A stretch of DNA of 64,000 nt from Clostridiales bacterium (GCA_031287685.1 JAITSQ010000025.1:62001-126000); one strand, 5' to 3'; numbered from the stretch's first letter, positions 51,489-59,957 are shown. Numbers and translations are program-made. The notes: generated from the letters alone by a model not told the origin.

Positions 51489-52034
51489 ATGGAAAAAACC
51501 GCAAGGGCGGCAAAGGGCGAGGAAAACTTCTTATATCCGGTTCCGGCGGTGATGATAAGCTGCGGGGATTTTGAAAGCGGGGGTAACCTGAACATAATAA
51601 CGCTTTCGTGGGTGGGCGTGCTGTGCTCCGCGCCGCCGTACCTTTACGTCTCCATACGCCCGTCGCGCCATTCGCACGGCATAATCAAGGAGACGGGGGA
51701 TTTTGTGATAAATATCGTCACAACAGAGCTGGCCGCCTCGGCGGATTTCTGCGGAGTGAAATCCGGCAGGGACGTGGATAAGTTTAAGGAAACGGGCTTA
51801 ACTCCCGTAAAATCACAATTCGTTAAGGCTCCGGGGATAGCGGAAACGGCCGTGAATATTGAGTGCGCCGTCCGGGAAATAAAGCCGCTCGGCAGCCACG
51901 ACGTCTTCATAGCGGAGGCTGTCGGCGTGAGCTTCTCCGATTACGACGCGGCGAAGCTGATTTGCAACGCCGGCGGGAAGTATTACGAGCTTGGCAATTT
52001 TATAGGAAAATTCGGATATTCGATTAAAAAATAA
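51489..52034 (+). CDS. Flavin reductase-like FMN-binding protein
   Basis: A 181-residue split-barrel protein with PVPAVMISCGD, NIITLSWVGVLCSAPPYLYVSIRPSRHSHG and GDFVINIVT, typical of the flavin reductase domain family. It probably binds FMN and acts in electron transfer. AAGGGGGAA lies before the ATG. Confidence 0.9.
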   Translation: MEKTARAAKGEENFLYPVPAVMISCGDFESGGNLNIITLSWVGVLCSAPPYLYVSIRPSRHSHGIIKETGDFVINIVTTELAASADFCGVKSGRDVDKFKETGLTPVKSQFVKAPGIAETAVNIECAVREIKPLGSHDVFIAEAVGVSFSDYDAAKLICNAGGKYYELGNFIGKFGYSIKK

Positions 52035-52047
52035 AGGAAACAAAAAC

Positions 52048-52076
52048 ACCCGGATAATTTGTCCGGGTATTTTTTG
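52048..52076 (+). terminator. Rho-independent terminator
   Basis: ACCCGGA, 7-nt loop, TCCGGGT and a T run, just after the flavin reductase gene. Confidence 0.85.
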
Positions 52077-52085
52077 TTCTTATCA

Positions 52086-52236
52086 TAAAGCAATTCCGTT
52101 TTACATAAGCAAAATTCGTTCGCTGAAAACGCGCTGAAGCCCGCGATTTTCAGCAAGAAGGAGGTTTTTTCGCGCGGCATTAGGCGTTAAAAAACGCCAA
52201 GCTCCGATTTTGCAAGCAAAACGCGGAATTGCTATA
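52086..52236. mobile_element. MITE-like element with TATAGCAATTCCG ends
   Basis: About 150 bp. The left end reads TAAAGCAATTCCGTTTT and the right end, inverted, TATAGCAATTCCGCGTTTTG. Inner hairpins (for example GGCGTT..AAAAACGCC) are present and no coding frame. The right end supplies the TAG stop of murA. Confidence 0.7.
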
Positions 52237-53482
52237 ATGTAAGCTCTATCCCCGCTCCAAGCCCTTTCAAATCCTCCTCGATCGCTTCGTAGCCGCGCGT
52301 AACGTATCCGGCGTTTCTAACCGTCGTGACCCCCTCCGCCGACAGAGCGGCTATAATCAGCGCCGCTCCCCCCCGGAGGTCGCTGGCGGAGACGTCCTCC
52401 CCGCGGAGCCGCCCTCCGCCTTTAATCAAAAACGCGCCGTTTTTAATAGAAATGTCCGCGCCCATTTTTACAAGCTCCGCGACGTGTTTATCCCGCGCCT
52501 CAAACACGGTTTCCACTATGGCGCTCCGGCCCCGCGCCTTGGTCAGGAGCGCCGTCATCTGCGGCTGCATATCCGTCGGAAATTCCGGGTGGACCCCGGT
52601 GACAAGCCGCTCTATGGGCTTCAGCGGGCGCGGGGCGCACATTTTCAGGCTCTCGCCCTTAAACAGGACGCCCGCGCCGCATTCGGAGAACCGCGCCGTG
52701 ATGGGCTGAATATGCTCCCGCTCGATGTTATGCAGAATCACGCTGCCGCCGGTGATTGCCGCCGCCGCCAGATAAGTCCCCGCCGCCACTCGGTCGGGCA
52801 TAACGCTGTACTCCGCGCCGTACAGCCGCGGCACGCCCCTGATTACTATCTGGCCGCTCCCGGCGCCTTTTATTTTCGCTCCGCATACGTTGAGGAAGTT
52901 TTGCAAATCGGCTATTTCCGGCTCTTTCGCGGCGTTGACTATGACCGTTTCGCCTTCGGCCAAGACGGAGGCGAGCATAAGGTTTTCCGTCGCGCCGACG
53001 CTCGGAAAAGCCAGGTCTATCCGCGCGCCGCGCAGTTTTCGCGCTTTCGCTGAAATAACGCCGCCGTCTATGGTAATTTCCGCTCCCAGCCGCCGAAGCC
53101 CGTCAAGGTGCAAATCCACCGGGCGCTCCCCTATGGCGCAGCCGCCGGGGCAGCTGGTTCGCGCGGCTCCCGTCCGGCCGAGCAGGGCGCCCAGGAAAAT
53201 AAACGACGAGCGCATTTTCTCGGCCAAATCTTTCGGAATATCCCCCGAACAAAGGCCGCGCGTCTCTATCGCGGCGGAATGTTCCGAAAACGAAGCCCCG
53301 CAGCCGCAGGCCGCCAGTATTTCAAGAGAGACCTCCACGTCCGTAATGCGCGGGCAGTTTGTCAAAACCGTCGTGCCGTTTGTCAAAACCGACGCCGCCA
53401 GTAACGGCAAAGCAGCGTTCTTCGCCCCGCGGACGCACAGCTCCCCTTCAAGCCGCGCCCCGCCAGTAACGCGATATTCCAT
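52232..53482 (-). CDS. murA: UDP-GlcNAc 1-carboxyvinyltransferase MurA
   Basis: A 416-residue enzyme of normal length. The active-site cysteine is residue 115 in GGCAIGERPVDLHL, as in the fosfomycin-sensitive type. KNAALPLLAAS and GVHPEFPTDMQPQM are further signatures. It makes the first committed step of peptidoglycan synthesis. The stop codon TAG lies within the end of a MITE-like repeat, so insertion may have set the present C-terminus (IELTL). Confidence 0.96.
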   Translation of the reverse strand: MEYRVTGGARLEGELCVRGAKNAALPLLAASVLTNGTTVLTNCPRITDVEVSLEILAACGCGASFSEHSAAIETRGLCSGDIPKDLAEKMRSSFIFLGALLGRTGAARTSCPGGCAIGERPVDLHLDGLRRLGAEITIDGGVISAKARKLRGARIDLAFPSVGATENLMLASVLAEGETVIVNAAKEPEIADLQNFLNVCGAKIKGAGSGQIVIRGVPRLYGAEYSVMPDRVAAGTYLAAAAITGGSVILHNIEREHIQPITARFSECGAGVLFKGESLKMCAPRPLKPIERLVTGVHPEFPTDMQPQMTALLTKARGRSAIVETVFEARDKHVAELVKMGADISIKNGAFLIKGGGRLRGEDVSASDLRGGAALIIAALSAEGVTTVRNAGYVTRGYEAIEEDLKGLGAGIELTL

Positions 53483-53575
53483 AAAACCACCTCCGTAACG
53501 CGATAATTTATACTATTCGGAGCGCGGTTAATTGGTGAAAATACGGGCAGAATAGGCTTGGGAAGGAGCGTTTCT

Positions 53576-54277
53576 ATGGACGACGAGGAAATCAAAACAG
53601 AGGAGCCGAGGCGGGAGGAACAGCCGAAAAACGAGCCGGAGGGCTTTATCACAGGGCGCAAGAACCCGCGCGGGCGGCTCCAGTTTCTTAACATAATAGG
53701 GCAGATTGAGGGGCATGTGCTGCTGCCGGCGCAGAACAAAAGCACAAAGTACGAACACGTCATACCGCAGCTTTTCACGGCGGCGGAGGACCCGGAGATA
53801 GACGGCCTGCTGATTCTCCTGAATACAGTCGGGGGAGACGTGGAGGCGGGGCTGGCCCTTTCGGAGCTTATCGCGAATCTGGGCAAGCCGACCGTGTCTC
53901 TGGTGATAGGCGGCGGCCATTCCATAGGAGTGCCTCTGGCGGTGTCGGCGGCTTATTCCTTCATCGCGCCGTCGGCGACTATGACAATCCATCCGGTGCG
54001 CATAAACGGCACCATTGTCGGCGCGCCGCAGACTTTCGACTATTTCAACAAAACGCAGGAGCGCATTATCGAGTTTATAGCGCGGAATTCAAATATAAGC
54101 AAGGCCCGGATAGACGAGCTTATGCTCGACACGAGCAAGCTGGCGCTCGACGTCGGTACGATTTTAATCGGCGAGGAGGCCGTGCGCGAGGGGATAATAA
54201 ACAGCGTAGGAGGCCTGCGCGACGCTATGGAGAAACTGTATGAAATGGTGGAGGAGCTAAGGGGGAGCGGGGGTTAA
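53576..54277 (+). CDS. tepA: ClpP-like protease, TepA/YmfB type
   Basis: A 233-residue protein from the ATG with AAGGAG upstream. After a charged N-terminal tail it has the ClpP-class fold: LLILLNTVGGDVEAGLALSELI, the nucleophile Ser in GGGHSIGVPLAV and the His in MTIHPVRINGTI. Bacillus TepA is linked to protein export and spore formation. It stands alone, followed by a terminator. Confidence 0.9.
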   Translation: MDDEEIKTEEPRREEQPKNEPEGFITGRKNPRGRLQFLNIIGQIEGHVLLPAQNKSTKYEHVIPQLFTAAEDPEIDGLLILLNTVGGDVEAGLALSELIANLGKPTVSLVIGGGHSIGVPLAVSAAYSFIAPSATMTIHPVRINGTIVGAPQTFDYFNKTQERIIEFIARNSNISKARIDELMLDTSKLALDVGTILIGEEAVREGIINSVGGLRDAMEKLYEMVEELRGSGG

Positions 54278-54283
54278 AGCGCA

Positions 54284-54320
54284 AAAGAAGCGCGCGGCAG
54301 CCGGCGCGGCGCGCTTCTTT
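54284..54320 (+). terminator. Rho-independent terminator of tepA
   Basis: AAAGAAGCGCGC and its exact complement flank a 13-nt loop and end in T residues. Confidence 0.85.
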
Positions 54321-54400
54321 ATTTATATAATTAACAAACCAAGCCGAGCGCGGGGTAAATTTGAATAAAATTACATAGGCTGACAAAAATCGATTATATC

Positions 54401-54416
54401 AAACGGAATTGCTATA
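54401..54416. repeat. Solo TATAGCAATTCCG end
   Basis: The inverted sequence TATAGCAATTCCGTTT matches the ends of the 52086 element. No partner end is found nearby, so it is probably a remnant. Confidence 0.5.
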
Positions 54417-54423
54417 CCGGCGG

Positions 54424-54459
54424 AATAAAAAAAGGGCGAATGTTTCCGCATACGCCCTT
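54424..54459 (-). terminator. Terminator of infC-rpmI-rplT
   Basis: On the minus strand AAGGGCG, a 14-nt loop, CGCCCTT and a T run, 16 nt after the rplT stop. Confidence 0.85.
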
Positions 54460-54474
54460 AAGCATTTTTGCCGT

Positions 54475-54819
54475 TTATTGAACCGTCTTGGCTAGCGCCT
54501 CAAAAGCCGCAGCGTCCGACACGGCCAAGTCGGCCAGCATTTTGCGGTTGATGGTTATGCCCTGCTGCTTAAGCCCGCTCATAAAGCGGCTGTAGGACAG
54601 GCCATGGGCGCGAGCCGCCGCGTTAATACGGGAAATCCACAGCCGGCGGTACTCGCGCCGGGTCTGGCGGCGCCCCGCGAAAGAATGGGCCAGAGCGCGC
54701 ATAACGGACTGTTTCGCCGTGCGGTACTGTTTGCTCCGCGAACCGCGGAACCCTCTGGCCAGCTTCAAAATTTTCTTATGTCTTTTTCTGGCGTTTACAG
54801 CGCCTTTTACTCTTGCCAA
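54475..54819 (-). CDS. rplT: Ribosomal protein bL20
   Basis: A 114-residue basic protein with [30 protein letters not shown]-type N-terminus and a globular half [20 protein letters not shown]. It is needed for early 50S assembly. In many bacteria L20 also represses its own operon by binding the mRNA leader. Confidence 0.97.
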   Translation of the reverse strand: MARVKGAVNARKRHKKILKLARGFRGSRSKQYRTAKQSVMRALAHSFAGRRQTRREYRRLWISRINAAARAHGLSYSRFMSGLKQQGITINRKMLADLAVSDAAAFEALAKTVQ

Positions 54820-54868
54820 AATAAAGCCTCCTTAAAAATTTTCTCGGTTTAAATATTTCGCGTCGCCT

Positions 54869-55066
54869 TTACGCGTAAGGCAGCATTTCGCGCACCTGCG
54901 CGGCGTTCGTCTTGTCAACTATACCCGCGCGGCGGAGCTGCCGCTTGCGCTTGGGTGATTTCTTGCCCAGAATGTGCTGCTTATTCGCGCGGGAATATTT
55001 GAATTTGCCCGTGCCGGTGACTTTAAACCTCTTTGCGGCCGCTTTATTTGTCTTTACCTTAGGCAT
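54869..55066 (-). CDS. rpmI: Ribosomal protein bL35
   Basis: A 65-residue basic protein with [20 protein letters not shown] and [12 protein letters not shown], typical of bL35. It lies between infC and rplT as in most bacteria. Confidence 0.97.
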   Translation of the reverse strand: MPKVKTNKAAAKRFKVTGTGKFKYSRANKQHILGKKSPKRKRQLRRAGIVDKTNAAQVREMLPYA

Positions 55067-55104
55067 AGTCCTGCCATCTCCTTATTTTTCGTGTGATTTT
55101 TTGA

Positions 55105-55614
55105 CTACAGCTTCGGCGCCAGAAACATTGCCATTGTTTTCATTTCCATTTTCGGAGGCTTTTCCACAACTCCGCAGGCGGACAGCCGTTCGGCGAACTC
55201 GTGCAGTATCCCGTAGGCGATTTCCGTGTGCCCAAGCTCCCGTCCGCGGAAACGTATGGTGATTTTTACCTTGTCCCCGCTCTGGAGAAACTCCGTGGCT
55301 TTTTTGATTTTTACGTCCACGTCGTGCTTGTCGATGTTCGGGGAGAGACGAATCTCCTTCGTCTCGACGGTTTTCTGTTTCTTGCGCGTCTCTTTTTCCT
55401 TCTTGGCCTGGTCGAATTTGTACTTGCTGTAGTCCATAATCTTGCATACGGGCGGGCTTGCCGTCGGTGATATTTTCACAAGGTCGAGCCGCTTTTCCTC
55501 CGCGAGCGCCATCGCGTCGCGCAGGGGCATTATCCCAAGCTGGGTGCCGTCGGAGTCTATTATCCTAAGCTCCTTGTCCCGTATTTGTTCGTTTAGCATT
55601 AAATCCGTAATAAT
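55105..55614 (-). CDS. infC: Translation initiation factor IF-3 (AUU start)
   Basis: A 169-residue protein if started at the first of two ATT codons (55614-55612), which has GGAGGTG five bases upstream. This gives the normal IF-3 length. The next ATG (55599) lacks a ribosome site, and the long upstream frame has no family features. Key segments are NEQIRDKELRIID, KIMDYSKYKFDQ, EIRLSPNIDKHD and VKITIRFRGREL. Family knowledge: infC often uses AUU, which lets IF-3 repress its own translation. Confidence 0.95.
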   Translation of the reverse strand: MITDLMLNEQIRDKELRIIDSDGTQLGIMPLRDAMALAEEKRLDLVKISPTASPPVCKIMDYSKYKFDQAKKEKETRKKQKTVETKEIRLSPNIDKHDVDVKIKKATEFLQSGDKVKITIRFRGRELGHTEIAYGILHEFAERLSACGVVEKPPKMEMKTMAMFLAPKL

Positions 55615-55795
55615 TCTTGCACCTCCATACAAAATTAAGATTACGTCTTTTGTCCTAACGAACAAAAAGACGAGCCGTAAAAGCCCGCCAAAAAGATAAC
55701 GCCTAAGCAACATAAGCCGTATCAAATCGTTGACCCGGAGCCGCGCGGATAAACCCGCGGGCAAAAGGTGAGAAGCGGAACTTCTACTTTATACA
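55615..55795 (-). promoter_or_regulatory. infC 5' leader, possible L20-type leader
   Basis: The leader runs about 180 nt from the promoter to the AUU start. It holds GAAGTTCCGCTTC, CGCGGGTTTATCCGCG and, nearer the start, CGTCTTTTTGT...ACAAAAGACG. Such folding leaders of infC-rpmI-rplT are controlled by L20 in Firmicutes. I cannot match the consensus by eye. Confidence 0.45.
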
Positions 55796-55800
55796 GGAAA

Positions 55801-55829
55801 AGTGTAACACGGCAAAAAACTTTTGTCAA
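55801..55829 (-). promoter_or_regulatory. infC operon promoter
   Basis: On the minus strand TTGACA, 17-bp spacer, TACACT. Confidence 0.8.
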
Positions 55830-55833
55830 TACG

Positions 55834-55862
55834 TTGATTAAAGAATTTTTATGTGATATAAT
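55834..55862 (+). promoter_or_regulatory. Aldo/keto reductase promoter
   Basis: TTGATT, 17-bp spacer, TATAAT. Its -35 is only 4 bp from the -35 of the divergent infC promoter. Confidence 0.75.
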
Positions 55863-55909
55863 TATAAGACTGCCGGTGACACCGGATATAAGACGGAAAG
55901 AGGGGTAAT

Positions 55910-56830
55910 ATGAGACACCAGAATCTTGGGGCGACCCAGCTTAAAGTGCCCGTGGTGGCGGTGGGCTGTATGCGCGTTTCCGGAATGGATAAAGCCGCCG
56001 CCGAAAGTTTCGTGAAAACGGCGCTTGACCTTGGCGCGAATTTTTTCGACCACGCCGATATTTACGGGCGCGGCTCGTGCGAAGAGGTTTTCGCGCAAGC
56101 GGCCGGAATGAACGCCTCCGTGCGCGAAAAAATGATTATCCAGTCCAAATGCGGCATCGTGCCGGGGAAAATGTTCGATTTTTCAAAGGAACACATATTA
56201 AAATCCGTTGACGGCATACTTAAGAGGCTGCGCTCGGAATACCTGGACGTGCTTCTCCTGCACCGGCCGGACGCACTCGTCGAGCCGGAGGAGGTGGCGG
56301 CGGCGTTTGACGCTCTCGAAACCTCGGGCAAGGTGCGCCATTTCGGCGTGTCTAACCAGAACCCGATGCAAATCGAGCTTCTTAAAACTTGCGTGAAACA
56401 GCCCATAGCGGCGAATCAGCTTCAGTTCAGCATAGCGCACGCCGGTATGATTTCAAGCGGGATAAACGTGAATATGCTGACGGATGCGGCCGCTATGCGG
56501 GACGGCAGCGCGCTTGACTACTGCCGCGTAAACAAAATAACTATTCAGCCCTGGAGTCCGTTTCAGCACGGGTATTTCGGCGGCGTGTTCCTTGACAGGG
56601 ATAAGTTCCCGGAGCTTAATAAGGTTATCGACAGGCTGGCGGAGAAATATAACGTGGCCAACACAACCATAGCCATAGCTTGGATTCTGCGCCACCCGGC
56701 CCGGATGCAGCCCGTCACGGGGACGACCAACGAGCGCCGCCTCTCCGATATTATGAAAGCCGCGGATATTGAAATCACGCGGGAGGAGTGGTACGAGGTA
56801 TATAAAGCGGCGGGAAACAACCTGCCTTGA
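55910..56830 (+). CDS. Aldo/keto reductase
   Basis: A 306-residue TIM-barrel oxidoreductase. The catalytic tetrad region is visible: FFDHADIYGRGSCEEVF with Asp and Tyr, QSKCG with Lys, and LLLHRPD with His; FGVSNQNPMQIELL follows. It resembles the YdhF group. It reduces carbonyl compounds with NADPH; the substrate is unknown. GAGGGG lies before the ATG. Confidence 0.92.
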   Translation: MRHQNLGATQLKVPVVAVGCMRVSGMDKAAAESFVKTALDLGANFFDHADIYGRGSCEEVFAQAAGMNASVREKMIIQSKCGIVPGKMFDFSKEHILKSVDGILKRLRSEYLDVLLLHRPDALVEPEEVAAAFDALETSGKVRHFGVSNQNPMQIELLKTCVKQPIAANQLQFSIAHAGMISSGINVNMLTDAAAMRDGSALDYCRVNKITIQPWSPFQHGYFGGVFLDRDKFPELNKVIDRLAEKYNVANTTIAIAWILRHPARMQPVTGTTNERRLSDIMKAADIEITREEWYEVYKAAGNNLP

Positions 56831-56910
56831 AAATCCGCGCGAATTAAAAGCCGGGTTTGATAAAATCGGATAGCATAGGGCTATCTTAAAAACCGCTTAA
56901 GAAAGGAAAG

Positions 56911-56939
56911 TATAATGAAACCCCTATGACTTCATTATA
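56911..56939 (+). promoter_or_regulatory. secG leader hairpin with a four-codon frame
   Basis: TATAATGAA and TTCATTATA form a 9-bp stem just before the secG ribosome site. A frame ATG AAA CCC CTA TGA with GAAAGGA upstream starts inside the first arm. Confidence 0.35.
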
Positions 56940-56950
56940 TAAGGTTTTTT

Positions 56951-57193
56951 ATGGACACCTCGGCAACTATTCTGGCTGTTTTGTGCTTGGTTTCGTCGCT
57001 TGCGCTCATCGCGCTGATACTTCTGCAAAAGAAACGCTCGTCGGGCATAGGCAGCCTTTCCGGCGGCGTGGGCGCGCAGCAGACCTATTGGGACAGAAAC
57101 AAGGGGCGCTCGGTGGAGGGTGCTTTAGAGCGCTACACGAAGCTCGGCGCGATCGTCATTTTGATTTTTACAGCCGCCACTTGGTTTATGTAA
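56951..57193 (+). CDS. secG: Protein translocase subunit SecG
   Basis: An 80-residue protein with two membrane helices (about 5-24 and 62-79) joined by the conserved loop LLQKKRSSGIGSLSGG and a QTYWDRNKGRS segment. It supports the SecYE channel in export. AAGG lies six bases before the ATG. The next gene is rimM, starting 2 nt later. Confidence 0.93.
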   Translation: MDTSATILAVLCLVSSLALIALILLQKKRSSGIGSLSGGVGAQQTYWDRNKGRSVEGALERYTKLGAIVILIFTAATWFM

Positions 57194-57194
57194 A

Positions 57195-57698
57195 ATGAGC
57201 GGTTTACCCGAATATTTTAAGCTCGGCGCGGTGATAGGGGCGCACGGGCTGTCCGGCGCGCTCCGCGTCTACCCCTCGACCTCCGACCCGGCGCGCTTCA
57301 AGCTGCTTAAAACCGCGGTCCTCCGGGATTCGGCGGGGCGGCTTTCCGTTTACGGCGTGAAGGGCGCGGCGCTTAATAAAGGAATAGTCCTGCTGACGCT
57401 CGACGGGGTTTCGGACATAGAGGCGGCGCGCGCGCTTAAAAATTATGACATTGTCGTGCCTCGGGCGGAAGCCCTGCCTCTTGAGGCGGACGAGTATTAC
57501 GCCGCCGACCTTTACGGTATGCGCGTTGTGACGGAGGACGGGGAATTTCTTGGCGTGCTCGACGAAATCATAGAAACGGGCGCTAACGACGTCTATTCCG
57601 CCGGAGGCCTGCTCATACCCGCCATAAAGCAGTGCGTGCTTAGAATCGACGTCGCCGGGCGGGTAATGACTGTGCGCCTGCTTGAGGGGCTGAGGTGA
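57195..57698 (+). CDS. rimM: 16S rRNA processing factor RimM
   Basis: A 167-residue protein with the N-terminal RimM domain (LGAVIGAHGLSGALRVYP) and the PRC-barrel domain (YYAADLYGMRVVTEDGEFLG). It helps mature the 30S head. rimM-trmD pairing is near universal. Confidence 0.95.
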   Translation: MSGLPEYFKLGAVIGAHGLSGALRVYPSTSDPARFKLLKTAVLRDSAGRLSVYGVKGAALNKGIVLLTLDGVSDIEAARALKNYDIVVPRAEALPLEADEYYAADLYGMRVVTEDGEFLGVLDEIIETGANDVYSAGGLLIPAIKQCVLRIDVAGRVMTVRLLEGLR

Positions 57699-57702
57699 GG
57701 TT

Positions 57703-58365
57703 ATGAGATTTCACTGCCTTACGCTTTTCCCGGAGATGCTTGAGGGCGGGCTGCTTCACGGCGTTATAAAACGCGCGGCGGAGCGCGGCCTTATTGAGTT
57801 GAATTGCGTAAATATACGTGATTTTTCGGCGGACAAGCATAAGCGGACGGACGACTATCCCTACGGCGGCGGCGCCGGGATGGTGATGACGCCTCAGCCG
57901 GTCTACGACGCTTACAGGAGCCTGGTTCTGCCGCCCGGCACACCCGTTATCTACACAAGCCCGCAGGGTGAAAAACTCAGCGCGAAAAAAGCGCGCGAAT
58001 GGGCCGCCCTTCCCGAAATAGCCGTAATCTGCGGGCGCTACGAGGGCGTGGACGAGCGCGTCATAGAGGAAACGGCCACGGAGCTTGTTTCGCTGGGGGA
58101 TTTTATTATGACCGGCGGGGAAATCTGCGCGATGGCCGTAATCGACGCGGTGAGCCGCTTTATCCCCGGCGTCTTGGGCAACTCCGAATCTCCCATAGAT
58201 GAAAGTTTCGAGGGCGGCCTTCTGGAATATCCGCAATATACCCGCCCCGCCGTGTTTCTGGGGAAAGCGGTGCCGGAGGTCTTGCTGTCCGGGCATCACG
58301 AGAATATACGGCTCTGGCGGCTGGCGCGGTCCGCCGAGCGCACTGAGAAAAGGCGGCGGGGGTAA
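57703..58365 (+). CDS. trmD: tRNA (guanine37-N1)-methyltransferase TrmD
   Basis: A 220-residue SPOUT enzyme with LFPEML, DDYPYGGGAGMVM, ICGRYEGVDERVIE and SLGDFIMTGGE, which form the trefoil-knot SAM site. It makes m1G37 in tRNAs. It begins 4 nt after rimM. Confidence 0.97.
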   Translation: MRFHCLTLFPEMLEGGLLHGVIKRAAERGLIELNCVNIRDFSADKHKRTDDYPYGGGAGMVMTPQPVYDAYRSLVLPPGTPVIYTSPQGEKLSAKKAREWAALPEIAVICGRYEGVDERVIEETATELVSLGDFIMTGGEICAMAVIDAVSRFIPGVLGNSESPIDESFEGGLLEYPQYTRPAVFLGKAVPEVLLSGHHENIRLWRLARSAERTEKRRRG

Positions 58366-58367
58366 TT

Positions 58368-58796
58368 ATGGAAGTATACGAAACCCGGAGTGAAGAGGAA
58401 ACGAAGGCCGTCGCCGAAAAAATCGCCCGAAACGCCCGGCCAGGCCAGGTGTACGGCCTTTCCGGAGAAATGGCGGCGGGCAAGACCATTTTCGCCAAGG
58501 GCTTCGCGCGCGGGTTAGGCGTTTCGGATACTGTCGTCAGCCCGACTTTTACTCTTATAAACGAGTATACCGGCGTAATCCCGTTTTACCATTTTGACGT
58601 GTGGAGGCTCGACGACCCCGCCGAAACCCTCGAAACCGGTTTTTGGGACTATGTTGGCGGCGGCGGGGTGTGCCTTATTGAATGGGCGGAAAAGGTGCGG
58701 GAAATGGCTCCGTGGACATATTTTATCACAATCACTAAAATTTCAGAGAATCACAGAAGGATAGAAGTGGTGCGTTATGATGATTTTGGCGCTTGA
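58368..58796 (+). CDS. tsaE: tRNA threonylcarbamoyladenosine ATPase TsaE
   Basis: A 142-residue P-loop protein with LSGEMAAGKTIFAKGFARGLG (the family usually has LGAGKT), VVSPTFTLINEY, FYHFDVWRL and IEWAEKV. It powers the TsaBDE complex that makes t6A37. It overlaps tsaB by 20 nt. Confidence 0.94.
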   Translation: MEVYETRSEEETKAVAEKIARNARPGQVYGLSGEMAAGKTIFAKGFARGLGVSDTVVSPTFTLINEYTGVIPFYHFDVWRLDDPAETLETGFWDYVGGGGVCLIEWAEKVREMAPWTYFITITKISENHRRIEVVRYDDFGA

Positions 58797-59469
58797 CGCT
58801 TCGGGCAGAACCGTTTCGGCGGCTATTCTCCAAGACGGGCGGGTAGCGGCTTCTCAGATGACGGGAAGCTCCGGCGGCCATTCCGTCACTCTTATGCCGA
58901 TGATTCAGAATATGCTCTCGCTGACGGGGCTGACGGCGCGCGACGCGGACTACATAGCTGTAACAACCGGCCCAGGCTCTTTCACGGGACTGAAAATAGC
59001 CGCGGGAGCGGCCAAAGGCCTGGCGCACGCGGCGGGCGCGCCTATTCTGCGCGTTCCCACCTTAGACGCACTGGCATATAATATTTTTAACGAGAACGCC
59101 GTAATAATCCCGATTTTAGACGCGCGGCGCGGGCAGGTTTACGCGGGTTTCTATAAAAGAGAGGGAGAAGGGCTGACCGCTCTTTGTGAAAACGCGGCTC
59201 TTTCCTTTGAGGGATGCCTGGAAAAGGCGGCCGCGTACCCGGAGCCGAAAATTTTCCTGGGCGACGCGGCGGAGCTTTACGCGGAGAGAATCCGCGCGGC
59301 GGGCGCCGTATGCGCCGATTGCGCCGCGAATTTCATCGACGGGGCAAGGCTCGCCATTCTGGCCGGGCTTCGTATGGATTCCTGCGGATACGGAGAGCTT
59401 TCGCTTAATTATTTCCGCAGGCCGCAGGCGGAGCGCGAGTATTTAGAACGTATGAACGGGACTGTATAA
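58777..59469 (+). CDS. tsaB: t6A synthesis factor TsaB
   Basis: A 230-residue ASKHA-fold protein with ILALDASGRTVSAA, the signature TTGPGSFTGLKIAAGAAKGLA, and IPILDARRGQVYAGF. It is the partner of TsaD. tsaD itself is not in the window. Confidence 0.95.
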   Translation: MMILALDASGRTVSAAILQDGRVAASQMTGSSGGHSVTLMPMIQNMLSLTGLTARDADYIAVTTGPGSFTGLKIAAGAAKGLAHAAGAPILRVPTLDALAYNIFNENAVIIPILDARRGQVYAGFYKREGEGLTALCENAALSFEGCLEKAAAYPEPKIFLGDAAELYAERIRAAGAVCADCAANFIDGARLAILAGLRMDSCGYGELSLNYFRRPQAEREYLERMNGTV

Positions 59470-59471
59470 TT

Positions 59472-59942
59472 TTGGAAAATTCAGATAATTTTGACATTGG
59501 CGCCGTGGAAATAACGGCTATGAAAACGGAGCACTTAGAGCAGGTTTTTGAGATAGAGCGCGGAAGTTTCTCAAGCCCTTGGAGCTACAAGGAGCTTCTG
59601 CGCGAGATTACGGAAAATAATATGGCGGTGTATATCGTGGCTCTTTACGAGGGGAACGTCGTCGGGTACGCCGGGCTTTGGCATATCATAACCGAGGGCC
59701 ATATAACCAATGTCGCCGTCAAGGAGGAATACCGCGGGCGCGGAGTGGGCAGGCTTATTATGCGCCGCTTGATAGAAGCCGCGCGGGAACGCGCAATGAC
59801 GGGGGTTACGCTTGAGGTGCGCGTCAGCAACCAGAACGCCCAGAGAATGTATACAAGCCTGGGCTTTAAACCGGAGGGCTTTCGCAAGGCATATTATGAC
59901 GACACAAAAGAAGATGCGGTCATTATGTGGAAATATATGTAA
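59472..59942 (+). CDS. rimI: GNAT N-acetyltransferase RimI-like
   Basis: A 156-residue GNAT protein with the acetyl-CoA loop VKEEYRGRGVGRLIMRRLI and LEVRVSNQNAQRMYTSLGFKPEGFRKAYY. RimI acetylates the N-terminus of ribosomal protein S18, though other targets are possible. I keep the TTG start because VEITAMKTEHLEQVFEIE is part of the first strand and helix. It lies 2 nt after tsaB. Confidence 0.93.
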   Translation: MENSDNFDIGAVEITAMKTEHLEQVFEIERGSFSSPWSYKELLREITENNMAVYIVALYEGNVVGYAGLWHIITEGHITNVAVKEEYRGRGVGRLIMRRLIEAARERAMTGVTLEVRVSNQNAQRMYTSLGFKPEGFRKAYYDDTKEDAVIMWKYM

Positions 59943-59957
59943 ATGAGAGAGGTTTCT

